A stretch of DNA of 64,000 nucleotides from the NCBI RefSeq assembly GCF_000332475.2, contig NZ_AOGX02000024.1, positions 372,001-436,000 on the forward strand. The letters run 5' to 3'. Within the stretch, counting starts at the first letter, position 1. Every line of letters starts with the position of its first letter. Both the position numbers and the translations under genes were made by a program. Under the pieces are notes generated by a model that was not told the origin of the DNA, searched no databases, and worked only from the letters and a program-made list of their open reading frames with translations. The DNA is from Leptospira yanagawae serovar Saopaulo str. Sao Paulo = ATCC 700523 (lineage in GTDB: Bacteria; Spirochaetota; Leptospiria; Leptospirales; Leptospiraceae). Shown piece by piece: positions 18,965-28,217 of this stretch.

Positions 18965-19756
18965 ATGAATATGAGAAAGTCCATACGAACAAGCCTAGTA
19001 CTTATCATAATGATCTGCCAATTTCCATTGATGGCAGAAGCAGATGCGGGATTGGAACCCATTACCATCACCGTACAAAAAGGAGAAACCCTGTCTCTCA
19101 TTTCAGAACGACACCTCTCCGATCCGAAACGTTGGCCAGAATTGTTGAAATACAATAAAATTCCAAATCCTGACTTAATCAAACCAGGTTTGTCACTTGT
19201 GGTTCCTGTTTTCCTTCGTAAGGCCGTTGTCGGTGTGACTGAATTTGTCATCGGACAAGTGGAATGGAATGGGACCGGAGGCAAAGGCCCTTGGGTTCCT
19301 CTCAAACTAGGACAAGAACTCCACCCAAATGACCAAATCAAAACAAGTGGAAAAGGAAAAACGGACATCCATATCAACCAAGTGGGTATGGTTCGCATCT
19401 TAAACAATAGCCATTTTGAAGTGAAAGGCGAAGATAAAAAAGGTGGTCCTGTGACTGTGGCGCTTTTCAAAGGTAGCCTAGATGCAAAGGTAACAAAATC
19501 TGACCCGCCATCTGCCAATCATAAGTTTAATATTGTAAGCCCCTCTTCCACAGCGGGAGTTCGCGGAACAGAATTCCGAGTGGAACTAGATGAAAAGCTG
19601 AGTTCTACCATTTCTTGTTTTGAAGGTGTTGTGGATGTGAATGCACAAGGGAAAACTGTTGAACTCACACAAGGGATGGCAACGTTTGTGGAAAAAGGTA
19701 AATCCCCTGTCCAGCCGTATAAAATTCCAGAAGCTCCTAGGATCAAAGAAGAATAA
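18965..19756 (+). CDS. Exported LysM-FecR domain protein
   Basis: A 263-residue protein with signal peptide (SLVLIIMICQFPLMAEA). Residues about 35-82 form a LysM-like module (TVQKGETLSLISERHL, then PDLIKPGLSLVVP), a peptidoglycan-binding fold. A FecR domain follows from about residue 100, with ILNNSHFEVKG and the typical STAGVRGTEFRVE, then a cupin-like strand pattern ending in ELTQGMATFVEKG. Classical FecR proteins are transmembrane regulators, but this one has no internal membrane helix and looks periplasmic and bound to the cell wall. The next gene begins 7 bases downstream, so the two are co-expressed. A cell-envelope role is an inference. Confidence 0.88.
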   Translation: MNMRKSIRTSLVLIIMICQFPLMAEADAGLEPITITVQKGETLSLISERHLSDPKRWPELLKYNKIPNPDLIKPGLSLVVPVFLRKAVVGVTEFVIGQVEWNGTGGKGPWVPLKLGQELHPNDQIKTSGKGKTDIHINQVGMVRILNNSHFEVKGEDKKGGPVTVALFKGSLDAKVTKSDPPSANHKFNIVSPSSTAGVRGTEFRVELDEKLSSTISCFEGVVDVNAQGKTVELTQGMATFVEKGKSPVQPYKIPEAPRIKEE

Positions 19757-19763
19757 AAGGGAT

Positions 19764-20744
19764 ATGAAACAAAAACTAATTTTCATTGTTACATTTTGTT
19801 TATTGGTTTTGAGTTCTTTGGATTCCAAACCAAAAAGGGAACTGAGGATTTTAATCGATGCGGAAGCTGATGCCAATTTTGAATTGGAACTTTGGCAAGA
19901 AAAACCAAGTGAAACAGAAGCTTCCATTGCACCGAAACCTCCAGAAGTGATCCAGTTCAAAGGCAATAGAATCACTGTTACTCCGAAAGATGATTTTGAA
20001 TACTTTCGTGTGCGACGGTTAGGTGAGTATGGTGCAAAAGGATTTTGGACGCAAGTGTTTTCAACAAATGTGGACCCAGGTTCTCCCCTTTCTGTACCAA
20101 AAGAGTTTGTGACAAAAAAAACCATCGAACCGAAACCCATTCCCAAAAAAGTAGTGAGTGTTATCTCTAACGATAGTTTTGTGATAGTAAAAGAAAAAGA
20201 AGAGGTTCGTTACCTAACAAAGGACACAATTACGGTTTCACCAATTGACGATGCCTCTGGCATTGCCGAGGTTCGATACCGTATCAATGATGGACAGTGG
20301 AATTCAGCAAAATCACTCACTTCGATTCCATTTACCGAAGAAGGTGATTATAAACTTTTGTATTTTTCCGTAGACAAAGCGGGAAACAAGGAAGCGGTTC
20401 AAATCTTAGATTTTATCCGCGATACAAAACCACCAACTTCAAAAGTGGAATGGATTGGTCCAATTGCAAAAGGAAAAGGGAATGTAAATTTTTTATCTCC
20501 TGATTCTAAAATCCGATTGGTAGGGAGTGACAATCGCAGTGGACTGAAAGACATTTTTTATTCTACGACATGCCAATCAGGGAAACAATCTGAATTTAAA
20601 CTGTTTTCAGTCGATCTATCGATATTGGATTTTAAAACAGAATGTAAAGGTTCCTTCCAAATTTTCTATTATGCCGTTGACCAAGTGGGAAATGAAGAAC
20701 CAGTGAAATCTTTACAGTTCCAATTAGGAAGTGAATCGAATTAG
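19764..20744 (+). CDS. Exported protein with OmpL47-type Ig-like repeats
   Basis: A 326-residue protein. I place the start at ATG 19764, which has AAAAGGG seven bases upstream and opens into a clean signal peptide (KLIFIVTFCLLVLSSLDSK); the frame is open further upstream but inside the previous gene. The C-terminal half carries two tandem Ig-like modules: one with DDASGIAEVRYRIND, YFSVDKAGNKEAV and a TKPPTS linker, the other with DNRSGLKDIFY and YYAVDQVGNEEPV. This is the pattern of the OmpL47-type domain found in leptospiral surface proteins. It follows the LysM-FecR gene by 7 bases and may be anchored or presented with it. Confidence 0.85.
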   Translation: MKQKLIFIVTFCLLVLSSLDSKPKRELRILIDAEADANFELELWQEKPSETEASIAPKPPEVIQFKGNRITVTPKDDFEYFRVRRLGEYGAKGFWTQVFSTNVDPGSPLSVPKEFVTKKTIEPKPIPKKVVSVISNDSFVIVKEKEEVRYLTKDTITVSPIDDASGIAEVRYRINDGQWNSAKSLTSIPFTEEGDYKLLYFSVDKAGNKEAVQILDFIRDTKPPTSKVEWIGPIAKGKGNVNFLSPDSKIRLVGSDNRSGLKDIFYSTTCQSGKQSEFKLFSVDLSILDFKTECKGSFQIFYYAVDQVGNEEPVKSLQFQLGSESN

Positions 20745-20805
20745 TCAATTTACGGAATTTGTGAATTGCCCCTAGTTTTTTTAAGGAAACTCTGGCCAAA
20801 TAGAG

Positions 20806-22047
20806 ATGAAAAAAAATCTTTCTTTGGCCATTTTCCAACATAGAGACTTTCGATTTTTTATCGTAGCTCGTTTTTTTATGGTCCTTGCGATCAATATCCA
20901 AGCAACCATTGTTGGTTGGCAAGTTTACGAACTGACTGGCAGTGTTCTCGATTTAGGCCTCGTTGGTTTATTTGAGGCAATTCCATCCATCCTTGTTGCT
21001 CTTTATGCGGGCCACCTAGCAGATCTTAGAGACCGCCGCAATATCATTGTGATTTGTTTATTTTTTTTGCTTTTATGTTCTTTGGCTTTATTTGCCTTCA
21101 CCGGACCTCTCCATTTCCTTTTGGATGCATACAAAGCCTATCCTATCTTCTTTGTGATTTTAGTTTCGGGGATTGCGCGTGGCTTTATTTCACCTGCTAT
21201 TTTTAGTTTTGTGACCCAACTCGTACCAAGGGAACATTATCCACATTCAGCTGCCTGGATGGGAACTTCCTTCCAAGCAGGTGCTGTCATTGGTCCTGCA
21301 ATAGGAGGAATCATATACGGAAGTCTTGGAATTGAATGGGCATACGGACTGGATTCCATTTGTATAGGACTTCCCTTTTTATTATTTTTTTGGATTCGCA
21401 AACGAAGTTTGCCGGAACGAAAAGAAAAAGAAGCATTAAAGGATAGTTTACTAAAAGGTCTCCGTTTTGTTTTAAAAAACGAAATCATGTTAGGTGCCAT
21501 GGCGTTGGATATGTTTGCTGTATTATTTGGAGGAGCAGTTGCCCTTCTCCCAGTTTTTGCCAAAGACATTTTATTTGTGGGATCAGAGGGACTCGGGATC
21601 TTACGAGCGGCCCCTTCTATTGGAGCCCTCCTGATGGCATACTACCTTACTTACAAACCGCCTCTTGAAAAATCAGGAAGGGTTCTTTTATCCTGTGTAT
21701 TTGGTTTTGGTATTTGTATGTTGGTTTTTGGCCTTTCCACATCCTTTTATTTGTCTCTCTTTGCTCTTTTTCTGTCAGGTGTATTTGACAGTGTTTCCGT
21801 TGTCGTACGCTCCACCATTATGCAAACCATGACACCTGAAGAGATGCGGGGGCGTGTGAGTGCCATCAACAAAGTTTTCATTGGTTCTTCGAATGAAATT
21901 GGTGCATTTGAATCTGGGGTTTCGGCAAAACTTCTGGGAACGGTTGGGTCCGTTGTTTTTGGAGCAACAATGACAGTTCTGATTGTGCTCTTTACATACC
22001 GAATGGCACCCAAACTAAAAGAACTTGAACTTAAAAACTGGGTTTAA
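20806..22047 (+). CDS. Major facilitator superfamily transporter
   Basis: A 413-residue inner-membrane protein with about 12 hydrophobic helices. The MFS signature between helices 2 and 3 is present as AGHLADLRDRRNI, and the second half contains MTPEEMRGRVSAIN, characteristic of the MFS_3/EntS-like group of exporters. The C terminus is short and basic. Relatives export siderophores or drugs, but the substrate cannot be read from the sequence. The gene follows the OmpL47-like gene by 61 bases. Confidence 0.92.
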   Translation: MKKNLSLAIFQHRDFRFFIVARFFMVLAINIQATIVGWQVYELTGSVLDLGLVGLFEAIPSILVALYAGHLADLRDRRNIIVICLFFLLLCSLALFAFTGPLHFLLDAYKAYPIFFVILVSGIARGFISPAIFSFVTQLVPREHYPHSAAWMGTSFQAGAVIGPAIGGIIYGSLGIEWAYGLDSICIGLPFLLFFWIRKRSLPERKEKEALKDSLLKGLRFVLKNEIMLGAMALDMFAVLFGGAVALLPVFAKDILFVGSEGLGILRAAPSIGALLMAYYLTYKPPLEKSGRVLLSCVFGFGICMLVFGLSTSFYLSLFALFLSGVFDSVSVVVRSTIMQTMTPEEMRGRVSAINKVFIGSSNEIGAFESGVSAKLLGTVGSVVFGATMTVLIVLFTYRMAPKLKELELKNWV

Positions 22048-22090
22048 AAGTGCTTGGAAATTCTCATTTCCATAGCAAACTGGACAAGCC

Positions 22091-22276
22091 ATGTCCGATT
22101 TGATCCATGATTCCAAACTTCCCGAAGACAAAAAACACACCCTCATCCTTCTCATACAAGCGATGTTAAACGATGTGAACAAACAAATCACCCATCTTGG
22201 TATTAACAATTATATGAAACTCCAAGAAGAAATTGCAAAAATATTGGTTCCAGTCATCGAAGACAAAATGGAATGA
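22091..22276 (+). CDS. Small conserved-looking protein, 61 residues
   Basis: The frame encodes a soluble, mostly helical protein (LPEDKKHTLILLIQAMLNDV, then NYMKLQEEIAKILVPVIED). It starts 43 bases after the MFS gene and ends exactly one base before the convergent phospholipase D-like gene. Codon use resembles its neighbours and the predicted protein looks like a real soluble helix bundle, so I believe it is a gene. No family or function is recognisable, and there is no clear Shine-Dalgarno. Confidence 0.6.
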   Translation: MSDLIHDSKLPEDKKHTLILLIQAMLNDVNKQITHLGINNYMKLQEEIAKILVPVIEDKME

Positions 22277-23917
22277 TTAGTCATAGCTACATACCAATTC
22301 TTTGTTTTGTATTGTAGCCAAACGATTGATTAAAAATACCATCCACTTGGGCATTTTGTTTTTCTGTTTGGTATGACAAAAACTGATCATTCGATTTGAA
22401 AGTTCTACCCAAATCCAAATATCCTTTCCCAAACGAAAGTTTTCCACACCGAGAGCCACAGATTCAGAATCCAATGGAATCGTTATTTTCGGGTTTTTTC
22501 CATCCCAAAAGGTAACGGAATGAACCACCTCTCCACTAGATACCGTTACCTTTGTACCATAAAATAAATTTTGTAAGTGAAGTGTCAGTGTCGATACTTC
22601 CGAATCCACCCAAATGGGATCTTGTTCTACCCCTCCAGACACAAAACGTTTGTTACCTAAAAGTGTTTGTAGTGGCAGTGGACTCGTGGTAAGTGCTAAA
22701 CTCTCTCGGTATTGGTTCGCCAATCCAGAAGAATTCGCATCAAGGCCTCCGTTTTGATTCAAAAACAAATTGGTTTCAAACAATGGGTTCCGATAACTTT
22801 GGATCAAAAACTGTTTCCATAGTGTTTCTGGTTTTGATCCTTCATTCATAAATGAATCACTCAGTGGAAGGGCCTGAGATACGATTCGATTCCATTCTCC
22901 CAAAAATTCTTCCGTTATTTTTGGGTGTGACATTTTTACAAAAATTTCTTTATTTTGGTCACGGGCCGATACCGAATAATTATAAGACCCAACATACACA
23001 TCTCTGTCATCCACTAACATGGTTTTGTGGTGGAGTAATCCTCCACGATAGGAATCATTTTTATAAACAAAATCAACATTGCCATCTTCCCAAATTTGAG
23101 AAGGATAAGATAATCCAAAATGGAGGTATTTACCTTCTGGATTTGTACTCATAGGAGAATTGTAGATACCTTCTACCCGAACACCACGTTCACTCGCCTT
23201 TTCCAATTTGAAACTCAACACAGGATCATAATGTGAATAAATCAGATACCGGATGGAATGTTTTGCCGAATCAATTGCATTTAAGATCTGAGTTTGGATT
23301 TCCCATCCAGCTTCCGGTGAAACAAAGTATTCTAATCCACCCATACGGACTCTTCCTAATATAGAATTTCCTTCCAGGGTTTGGATGAGGGAGGCTGATT
23401 CCTCCGGTGTGATGTTTTGGATCCAGTAAACATTATGATCGGTTTCCAAGCCATGAGAAGTAAAATTGCCTGTTCCCAAAAACATCCGTTTTTCATCGAA
23501 TAACATAATTTTGGTGTGATGGATACCTGAACTTTGCCACCGTTTGGCATGAAAACCAAAATTCTCCAATTCGATATAATCTTCTTCTTTATCTCCAAAA
23601 ATTGAGATTTTCACTCCCCTTCGTTTTTGCAGATAAAGTTCTCCTATAATATCTAAGTCATCTATGGAATAAACATACAAACGAATGGAATCCTTTGCCT
23701 TACGAATTTCCTGCAGTATCACTTCCTTTACGATTTGTTTTTTCGATAACGATACATGCCTTCCTGGATAGGAAAAATAAAGTTCATTAATCGGAGGACT
23801 TGCGAATAAAAAGGCAGTGAGATCGAGTTTTTCTTTGGTAGGATGGCAAAAAAACAAACAAATCAAAAAGGAAAAACAAAACCATTTGGTCCCACCAAAT
23901 TTATGTACTTGTTTCAT
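22277..23917 (-). CDS. Phospholipase D-like lipoprotein with two HKD motifs
   Basis: A 546-residue exported protein with a hydrophobic N terminus and lipobox-like LFFC (Cys24). Two complete HKD active-site motifs are present: His134-x-Lys136-x4-Asp141 (HTKIMLFD, then GTGNFTS) and His296-x-Lys298-x4-Asp303 (HHKTMLVD, then GSYNYS). Two HKD halves form one active site in the superfamily of phospholipases, nucleases and cardiolipin synthases. Surface lipidation points to an extracytoplasmic phosphodiesterase, either lipase or nuclease. It is the last of three genes linked by 4-base overlaps. About 200 residues after the second motif are of unknown fold. Confidence 0.9.
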   Translation of the reverse strand: MKQVHKFGGTKWFCFSFLICLFFCHPTKEKLDLTAFLFASPPINELYFSYPGRHVSLSKKQIVKEVILQEIRKAKDSIRLYVYSIDDLDIIGELYLQKRRGVKISIFGDKEEDYIELENFGFHAKRWQSSGIHHTKIMLFDEKRMFLGTGNFTSHGLETDHNVYWIQNITPEESASLIQTLEGNSILGRVRMGGLEYFVSPEAGWEIQTQILNAIDSAKHSIRYLIYSHYDPVLSFKLEKASERGVRVEGIYNSPMSTNPEGKYLHFGLSYPSQIWEDGNVDFVYKNDSYRGGLLHHKTMLVDDRDVYVGSYNYSVSARDQNKEIFVKMSHPKITEEFLGEWNRIVSQALPLSDSFMNEGSKPETLWKQFLIQSYRNPLFETNLFLNQNGGLDANSSGLANQYRESLALTTSPLPLQTLLGNKRFVSGGVEQDPIWVDSEVSTLTLHLQNLFYGTKVTVSSGEVVHSVTFWDGKNPKITIPLDSESVALGVENFRLGKDIWIWVELSNRMISFCHTKQKNKMPKWMVFLINRLATIQNKELVCSYD

Positions 23918-25362
23918 ATTTGTAACCTTCCAAACACATAACCAAAATTGGAACGAATGCCGATTGATTCGGGCAAAAACAATTGGGAGATTCCTATCCC
24001 AAGTTCAAAACTAACTTCTTCGCGGATGGAAACTTCAAACATACCCTCCGCAATAAAAAACCGTTCAAATTCCCTTTTTTGAAAAGCGATCCTTCCATTC
24101 GTCGGGCCTGTCTGCCTATACGGTAAAAAATAATTCCCAATGAGTTTGAATACAAACTGATTGTATGTATAACTAAGGGCCAATTCTGTTAGATACCCAA
24201 ATGATCGACCTTCGAGTAAGGCAAAATTCTTTTCATAACCTAACTCAGTAATGGCGGATGATGGAAAAACTTCAAAAATTTGGGAAAGATACGGAGTTTG
24301 ACTGGGATGTGTTCCTAATGAAATAAAACCTTCTTTTACAATTTGTTGTTTTTCATTTTTTTCTTCTCTGTCAGAGATAAAGTGCGAAGATCGTATCTTC
24401 CAGCCAGCAAATCGAAGTTCCACTCCAGATTGTAATGCCTCTCCTGCAATGGTTATGGAACCAGGGGTGGCAGCAAGTTTGGATCTGGTTCTATCATTCC
24501 CTCGGCACCATAAAAAATCGAAATCAAAGGACAAAATGTCTGTGTGTAAGGAGAATCCTCCATTCCCATGCAGTAATGAATCTCCATCTGCTAAATACCG
24601 TTTCGTTTCATTTGGATGGTCTTTCGTATAAGGGCCAAGGCTACCTAATTCCAAATAATGCACTCCAAATCGGAAACTAAAACTATCTCCGTACACCAAA
24701 CCTACGCTATGCCTCCTTCTGTGGTTTCGGCTATGTTTTGTGATTGGTTTTTCAACAGGAAAATTATTTGTTTCTCCTTCATTTAGGATTCCTTCTCGAC
24801 TGAGAAGGGAACGAAACTGGTCTTTGGAGAGGAGAAGCGAACCAGAATGGAAGTCCCAGATAAAAAATTGCAGTGTTAATCCTAACTTTGGTTTTAATTC
24901 AAGGAAAAGTCCATCCCCCGCATCAAACTGAGTGGAAAAACTTTTTGGGGAAAATAGATGTTCCCTTCTACCCACACCCAAAAGGAAATTTTGTAGTTGG
25001 TAGCCGAAGTAACTATTTTTTCCTAAATAGTATTGGCGTAAACCTGTGTCAGGACCAGAGGTTAATTGTATGTGTAAGTCCCATACAATTTGATTTTTGG
25101 ATTGTTTGTCCTTTAGACCAACAAACAAGGATTCACCGGAAGTACGATAGAGGTATGGTTCCGCTTGAAATGAATTCCTCCACCTATTGTAATTGAAATC
25201 CCAACCAGAAACTTCCAATCGTTTCCCTTGCATATTTTCTTTTAAAAACAATTCATAACCAAACAAACCTACTTCTAATCCAACCGCACCAATTTGATTG
25301 AAAGGAAAAAAGGAAACCATCGCCATCACAAACCAAATTGTGATTTGAAAATTAGAATTCAA
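23914..25362 (-). CDS. Putative outer-membrane protein
   Basis: A 482-residue protein with a signal peptide (ITIWFVMAMVSFFPF) and a body made of alternating short amphipathic beta strands rich in Tyr, Phe and Gly (YYLGKNSYFGYQLQNFLLG, AGWKIRSSHFI, SIGIRSNFGYVFGRLQI). This is what a large beta-barrel or beta-sandwich outer-membrane protein looks like. No named family is recognisable. It overlaps the phospholipase D-like gene by 4 bases and the lamin-tail-like gene by 4 bases, so all three should be made together and may form one surface system. Confidence 0.7.
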   Translation of the reverse strand: MNSNFQITIWFVMAMVSFFPFNQIGAVGLEVGLFGYELFLKENMQGKRLEVSGWDFNYNRWRNSFQAEPYLYRTSGESLFVGLKDKQSKNQIVWDLHIQLTSGPDTGLRQYYLGKNSYFGYQLQNFLLGVGRREHLFSPKSFSTQFDAGDGLFLELKPKLGLTLQFFIWDFHSGSLLLSKDQFRSLLSREGILNEGETNNFPVEKPITKHSRNHRRRHSVGLVYGDSFSFRFGVHYLELGSLGPYTKDHPNETKRYLADGDSLLHGNGGFSLHTDILSFDFDFLWCRGNDRTRSKLAATPGSITIAGEALQSGVELRFAGWKIRSSHFISDREEKNEKQQIVKEGFISLGTHPSQTPYLSQIFEVFPSSAITELGYEKNFALLEGRSFGYLTELALSYTYNQFVFKLIGNYFLPYRQTGPTNGRIAFQKREFERFFIAEGMFEVSIREEVSFELGIGISQLFLPESIGIRSNFGYVFGRLQI

Positions 25363-28184
25363 TTTTCCTCGCGAAAGGTTTCAAAATCATCTGACGAGGT
25401 TCCATTCGTATTTTGTTTTAACCAGAGGTATTCTCCAGTAACGACCGTTTTACGGAATGGTCTTACCGATTCTCTGTGACCAAAGGCTGAAACCAAATAG
25501 GAATTCCCATTTTTTACCTTTCGGAGTTGGATGGATTCACCACTTGAAATTCCATTCCCTATGGTTTGTGTGGTTCCTACTGTTAACAGTAAGTCTCTCT
25601 CGCTATGGAAAATGGGAAGGTACCAATCCTTACCATCGGGGTCCACTATCCAAGCGCAGTGTTCTGGAAGTAAAAGAGAATCATTGATTACAAATCCATT
25701 TCCTGCTTTCCCTCTTGGCACTTTATCAGGAAATCGAGTTTGGTATGGCACGAGTGGATCAGATGAAGTTTCATCTTCAATGGAATACAAAAACAAATCT
25801 TCTATTTGGTTCGATCGGTTGCAAATATAGACCCATTCATTTTGGGCGTCATAAGGATTGGGGTAAACTGCCTCAATTTGAACAGGGCCTTTTCGCTCCA
25901 AAAAACCTGTGGGTCGAGTGAGTTTTGGACTTGTGATATAAGAATAAAGTTGTTCGCTCCGTTCTTCCGTTAAAAAAGGGTCAATTTCGATTTGAAAAAA
26001 CTTTGGAGTAATCGTTGTTATCCTTCCATTCGATAAACCACGACCATTCCCCCAGTTTACAATTGTGTTTTGGTCGATGGCAAAATTAGTATCATACTTC
26101 CCTTCCAAATCAGACTTTCGAATCTCCAAACTTCTTTGTTTCTCTTTCCCCGGTGTTCTGTAAAAACCGGAACAGGAATCCGATTGAGTGAGTGAGGAAG
26201 AAAAGAAAATTGGACTTTCTTCAGGGTGGAGAGAATGGATTCCAAAATTTGAGATTTCATTCAAAGAATTTTGGTCCCAAAACAAACGAACCATTTCCAG
26301 ATTGTCTTTCTGAAGATAACTTAGAGACTGGAGACCATTGGAAAAAAATCCATCGGGAAGATTGACAATCATTCCTCCATTGCAATGGTTAGGTGAGATT
26401 GCAAACGTTGTCATTTCTGTACTTTGGGGTTTCCAAAAAAACAATTGATGGTTTGCACTCGTTTGGAATGTAAAAACTCCTTCCTCATAGGAATGGAAAC
26501 CAAAATCGAAAAATGGAAACTGATTTGTCGCTAATTCTAATAATTGCCCCCCAACTCTTGGAATGACCACTCCATCATGAGTCCCTGGACTCATATAAAA
26601 ACCTAATGATTGTAAGATTGGGTTTGCCCCTTGTTTTGGATGAGGGAATTCATATTCACTCTTGTATATAGAATGGAGATTTTTTTCACGATTTCGGATT
26701 AGGTGGAAATGGTGGTTTGGAAATTCAAATAACTTACTTTCCTTCGTGATCCTGGATTGGAGTTTGAAGGAAGGAATTTGAAAGACAACTTTCGGAAGCA
26801 AAAACGGTTTTTCTCTTTCTAAGTTCCCCCAACCCGTCCAAGGTTTTCGAACCAGTAAAAACAAAGCATCCTTTTCGAGTATGGTTTCCTTTGCCACAAA
26901 TGGATACATAGAATCATTGAAAATCCAATTGAGGGAAGAGAGATCACAACGAGGCCCCCGATTTTGAAATTCGAAAAACGCAGGAAATGGAAATTGGGAG
27001 TCTGATTGATTGCCTGGATAAAACTCAGTGAATTGGATCCCTTCTAACGAACAACTTGGTAAAGAAAACAATGTTTCATCATAGGTTAGTTCGTTGGGAA
27101 TTCCTGGATTTCCACAAAAATTTTCCTTTGTTTTCCAATACTTCCATTGGTCTCGGCAAGCGGTGAAACTGATTTGGTTGGAAAAAAATTCTTCCCCTTG
27201 GCGAAAGGAGAAAGGAAAGTCTTGGAAATTGGACTCGCCAAACCGAATGAGAGTTTGAGTTCCAAGGGAAGAAAGAAACGATTTGGGAATGGGAATCCCT
27301 TGTAATTTCATTTCATCGGATAACAATAAGATTCCATGTGGTAAAACCAAACGACTTCGTTTCAAAAATTCATTGGATTGGAATTGGGAAAGTTCACTAC
27401 CTTCTTCCCATTCGATGGATTCCGCTTTCGGACATAAAACAGAATCGGTGGGATTTTCCCATTCCAGATAACGCAAATAAGATGATTCAGAATGGCGAAA
27501 GACTTCGGAAACTATGGGTGAATTCGGAGTACATTCTGATAACCAAATATCATTTTGATTTTGGATGGATTCTAAAATCAAATCAGTATCAGGGCAAGGA
27601 AGGGTCAAAACGATGGCTGGAGTTTGGTTTAAGGCAAGAGACAATTGGTTTGATCGAAACAATACCTCACATTCCGATTTCGATTTTTGTAAAAAAACAG
27701 GATGCGGAACTGCAAATACTTGGTAGGAAACAATTCCATTAGACCAAATTTGTTGTTTCCATTCTAAAGAAGGATTTGTTTTGTAAGTTTCCTCTTTCCA
27801 CTTTCCAAATTCTGTAAGACGGATCTTCCAATCTTTACCCGATTCATAAAAATGAGGGTACTCACCCTCAGTTTTTTCTAAATAAGAAAAACCTTCTTTC
27901 CAACGAAAAAATGTATCTCCATCCATTCGCAAACAAATTTGGAATTTTCCACCTAACTCAAGTTGGAAGAGCTTCAATGGAAGGGAAAAAATACAAAGCA
28001 CACCCGATTCATATAATAAAATTGATTGAGAGTCTTTTACCTCAAAAGGTTTCCCTAACGTTCCATAAAAAAATTGGATACTAGGAGACTCTCCAACAAA
28101 TTCAGAAGGAAAATAAAAAGGAGATTTGCCTTCTGAATGACATGCAATAGAGAGAAAAACGAAAATCCATACAATACGTTTCAC
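25359..28184 (-). CDS. Large lipoprotein with lamin-tail-like domains
   Basis: A 941-residue protein with signal peptide RIVWIFVFLSIAC and lipobox SIAC (Cys15). At least two regions resemble lamin-tail (LTD) beta-sandwiches: one around FTEFYPGNQSD, FFEFQNRGPRCDLSSL, and a C-terminal one around IEAVYPNPYDAQNEWVYIC, then GFVINDSLLLPEHCAWIVD. LTDs are common in secreted proteins and often accompany extracellular nucleases or phosphatases. Many Cys and Trp residues fit an extracytoplasmic fold. It is first in the three-gene block and overlaps the outer-membrane protein gene by 4 bases. The overall function is unknown. Confidence 0.7.
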   Translation of the reverse strand: MKRIVWIFVFLSIACHSEGKSPFYFPSEFVGESPSIQFFYGTLGKPFEVKDSQSILLYESGVLCIFSLPLKLFQLELGGKFQICLRMDGDTFFRWKEGFSYLEKTEGEYPHFYESGKDWKIRLTEFGKWKEETYKTNPSLEWKQQIWSNGIVSYQVFAVPHPVFLQKSKSECEVLFRSNQLSLALNQTPAIVLTLPCPDTDLILESIQNQNDIWLSECTPNSPIVSEVFRHSESSYLRYLEWENPTDSVLCPKAESIEWEEGSELSQFQSNEFLKRSRLVLPHGILLLSDEMKLQGIPIPKSFLSSLGTQTLIRFGESNFQDFPFSFRQGEEFFSNQISFTACRDQWKYWKTKENFCGNPGIPNELTYDETLFSLPSCSLEGIQFTEFYPGNQSDSQFPFPAFFEFQNRGPRCDLSSLNWIFNDSMYPFVAKETILEKDALFLLVRKPWTGWGNLEREKPFLLPKVVFQIPSFKLQSRITKESKLFEFPNHHFHLIRNREKNLHSIYKSEYEFPHPKQGANPILQSLGFYMSPGTHDGVVIPRVGGQLLELATNQFPFFDFGFHSYEEGVFTFQTSANHQLFFWKPQSTEMTTFAISPNHCNGGMIVNLPDGFFSNGLQSLSYLQKDNLEMVRLFWDQNSLNEISNFGIHSLHPEESPIFFSSSLTQSDSCSGFYRTPGKEKQRSLEIRKSDLEGKYDTNFAIDQNTIVNWGNGRGLSNGRITTITPKFFQIEIDPFLTEERSEQLYSYITSPKLTRPTGFLERKGPVQIEAVYPNPYDAQNEWVYICNRSNQIEDLFLYSIEDETSSDPLVPYQTRFPDKVPRGKAGNGFVINDSLLLPEHCAWIVDPDGKDWYLPIFHSERDLLLTVGTTQTIGNGISSGESIQLRKVKNGNSYLVSAFGHRESVRPFRKTVVTGEYLWLKQNTNGTSSDDFETFREEN

Positions 28185-28217
28185 TTACAGTCACCCACAT
28201 ACGTGAGTGGTGAAGGA

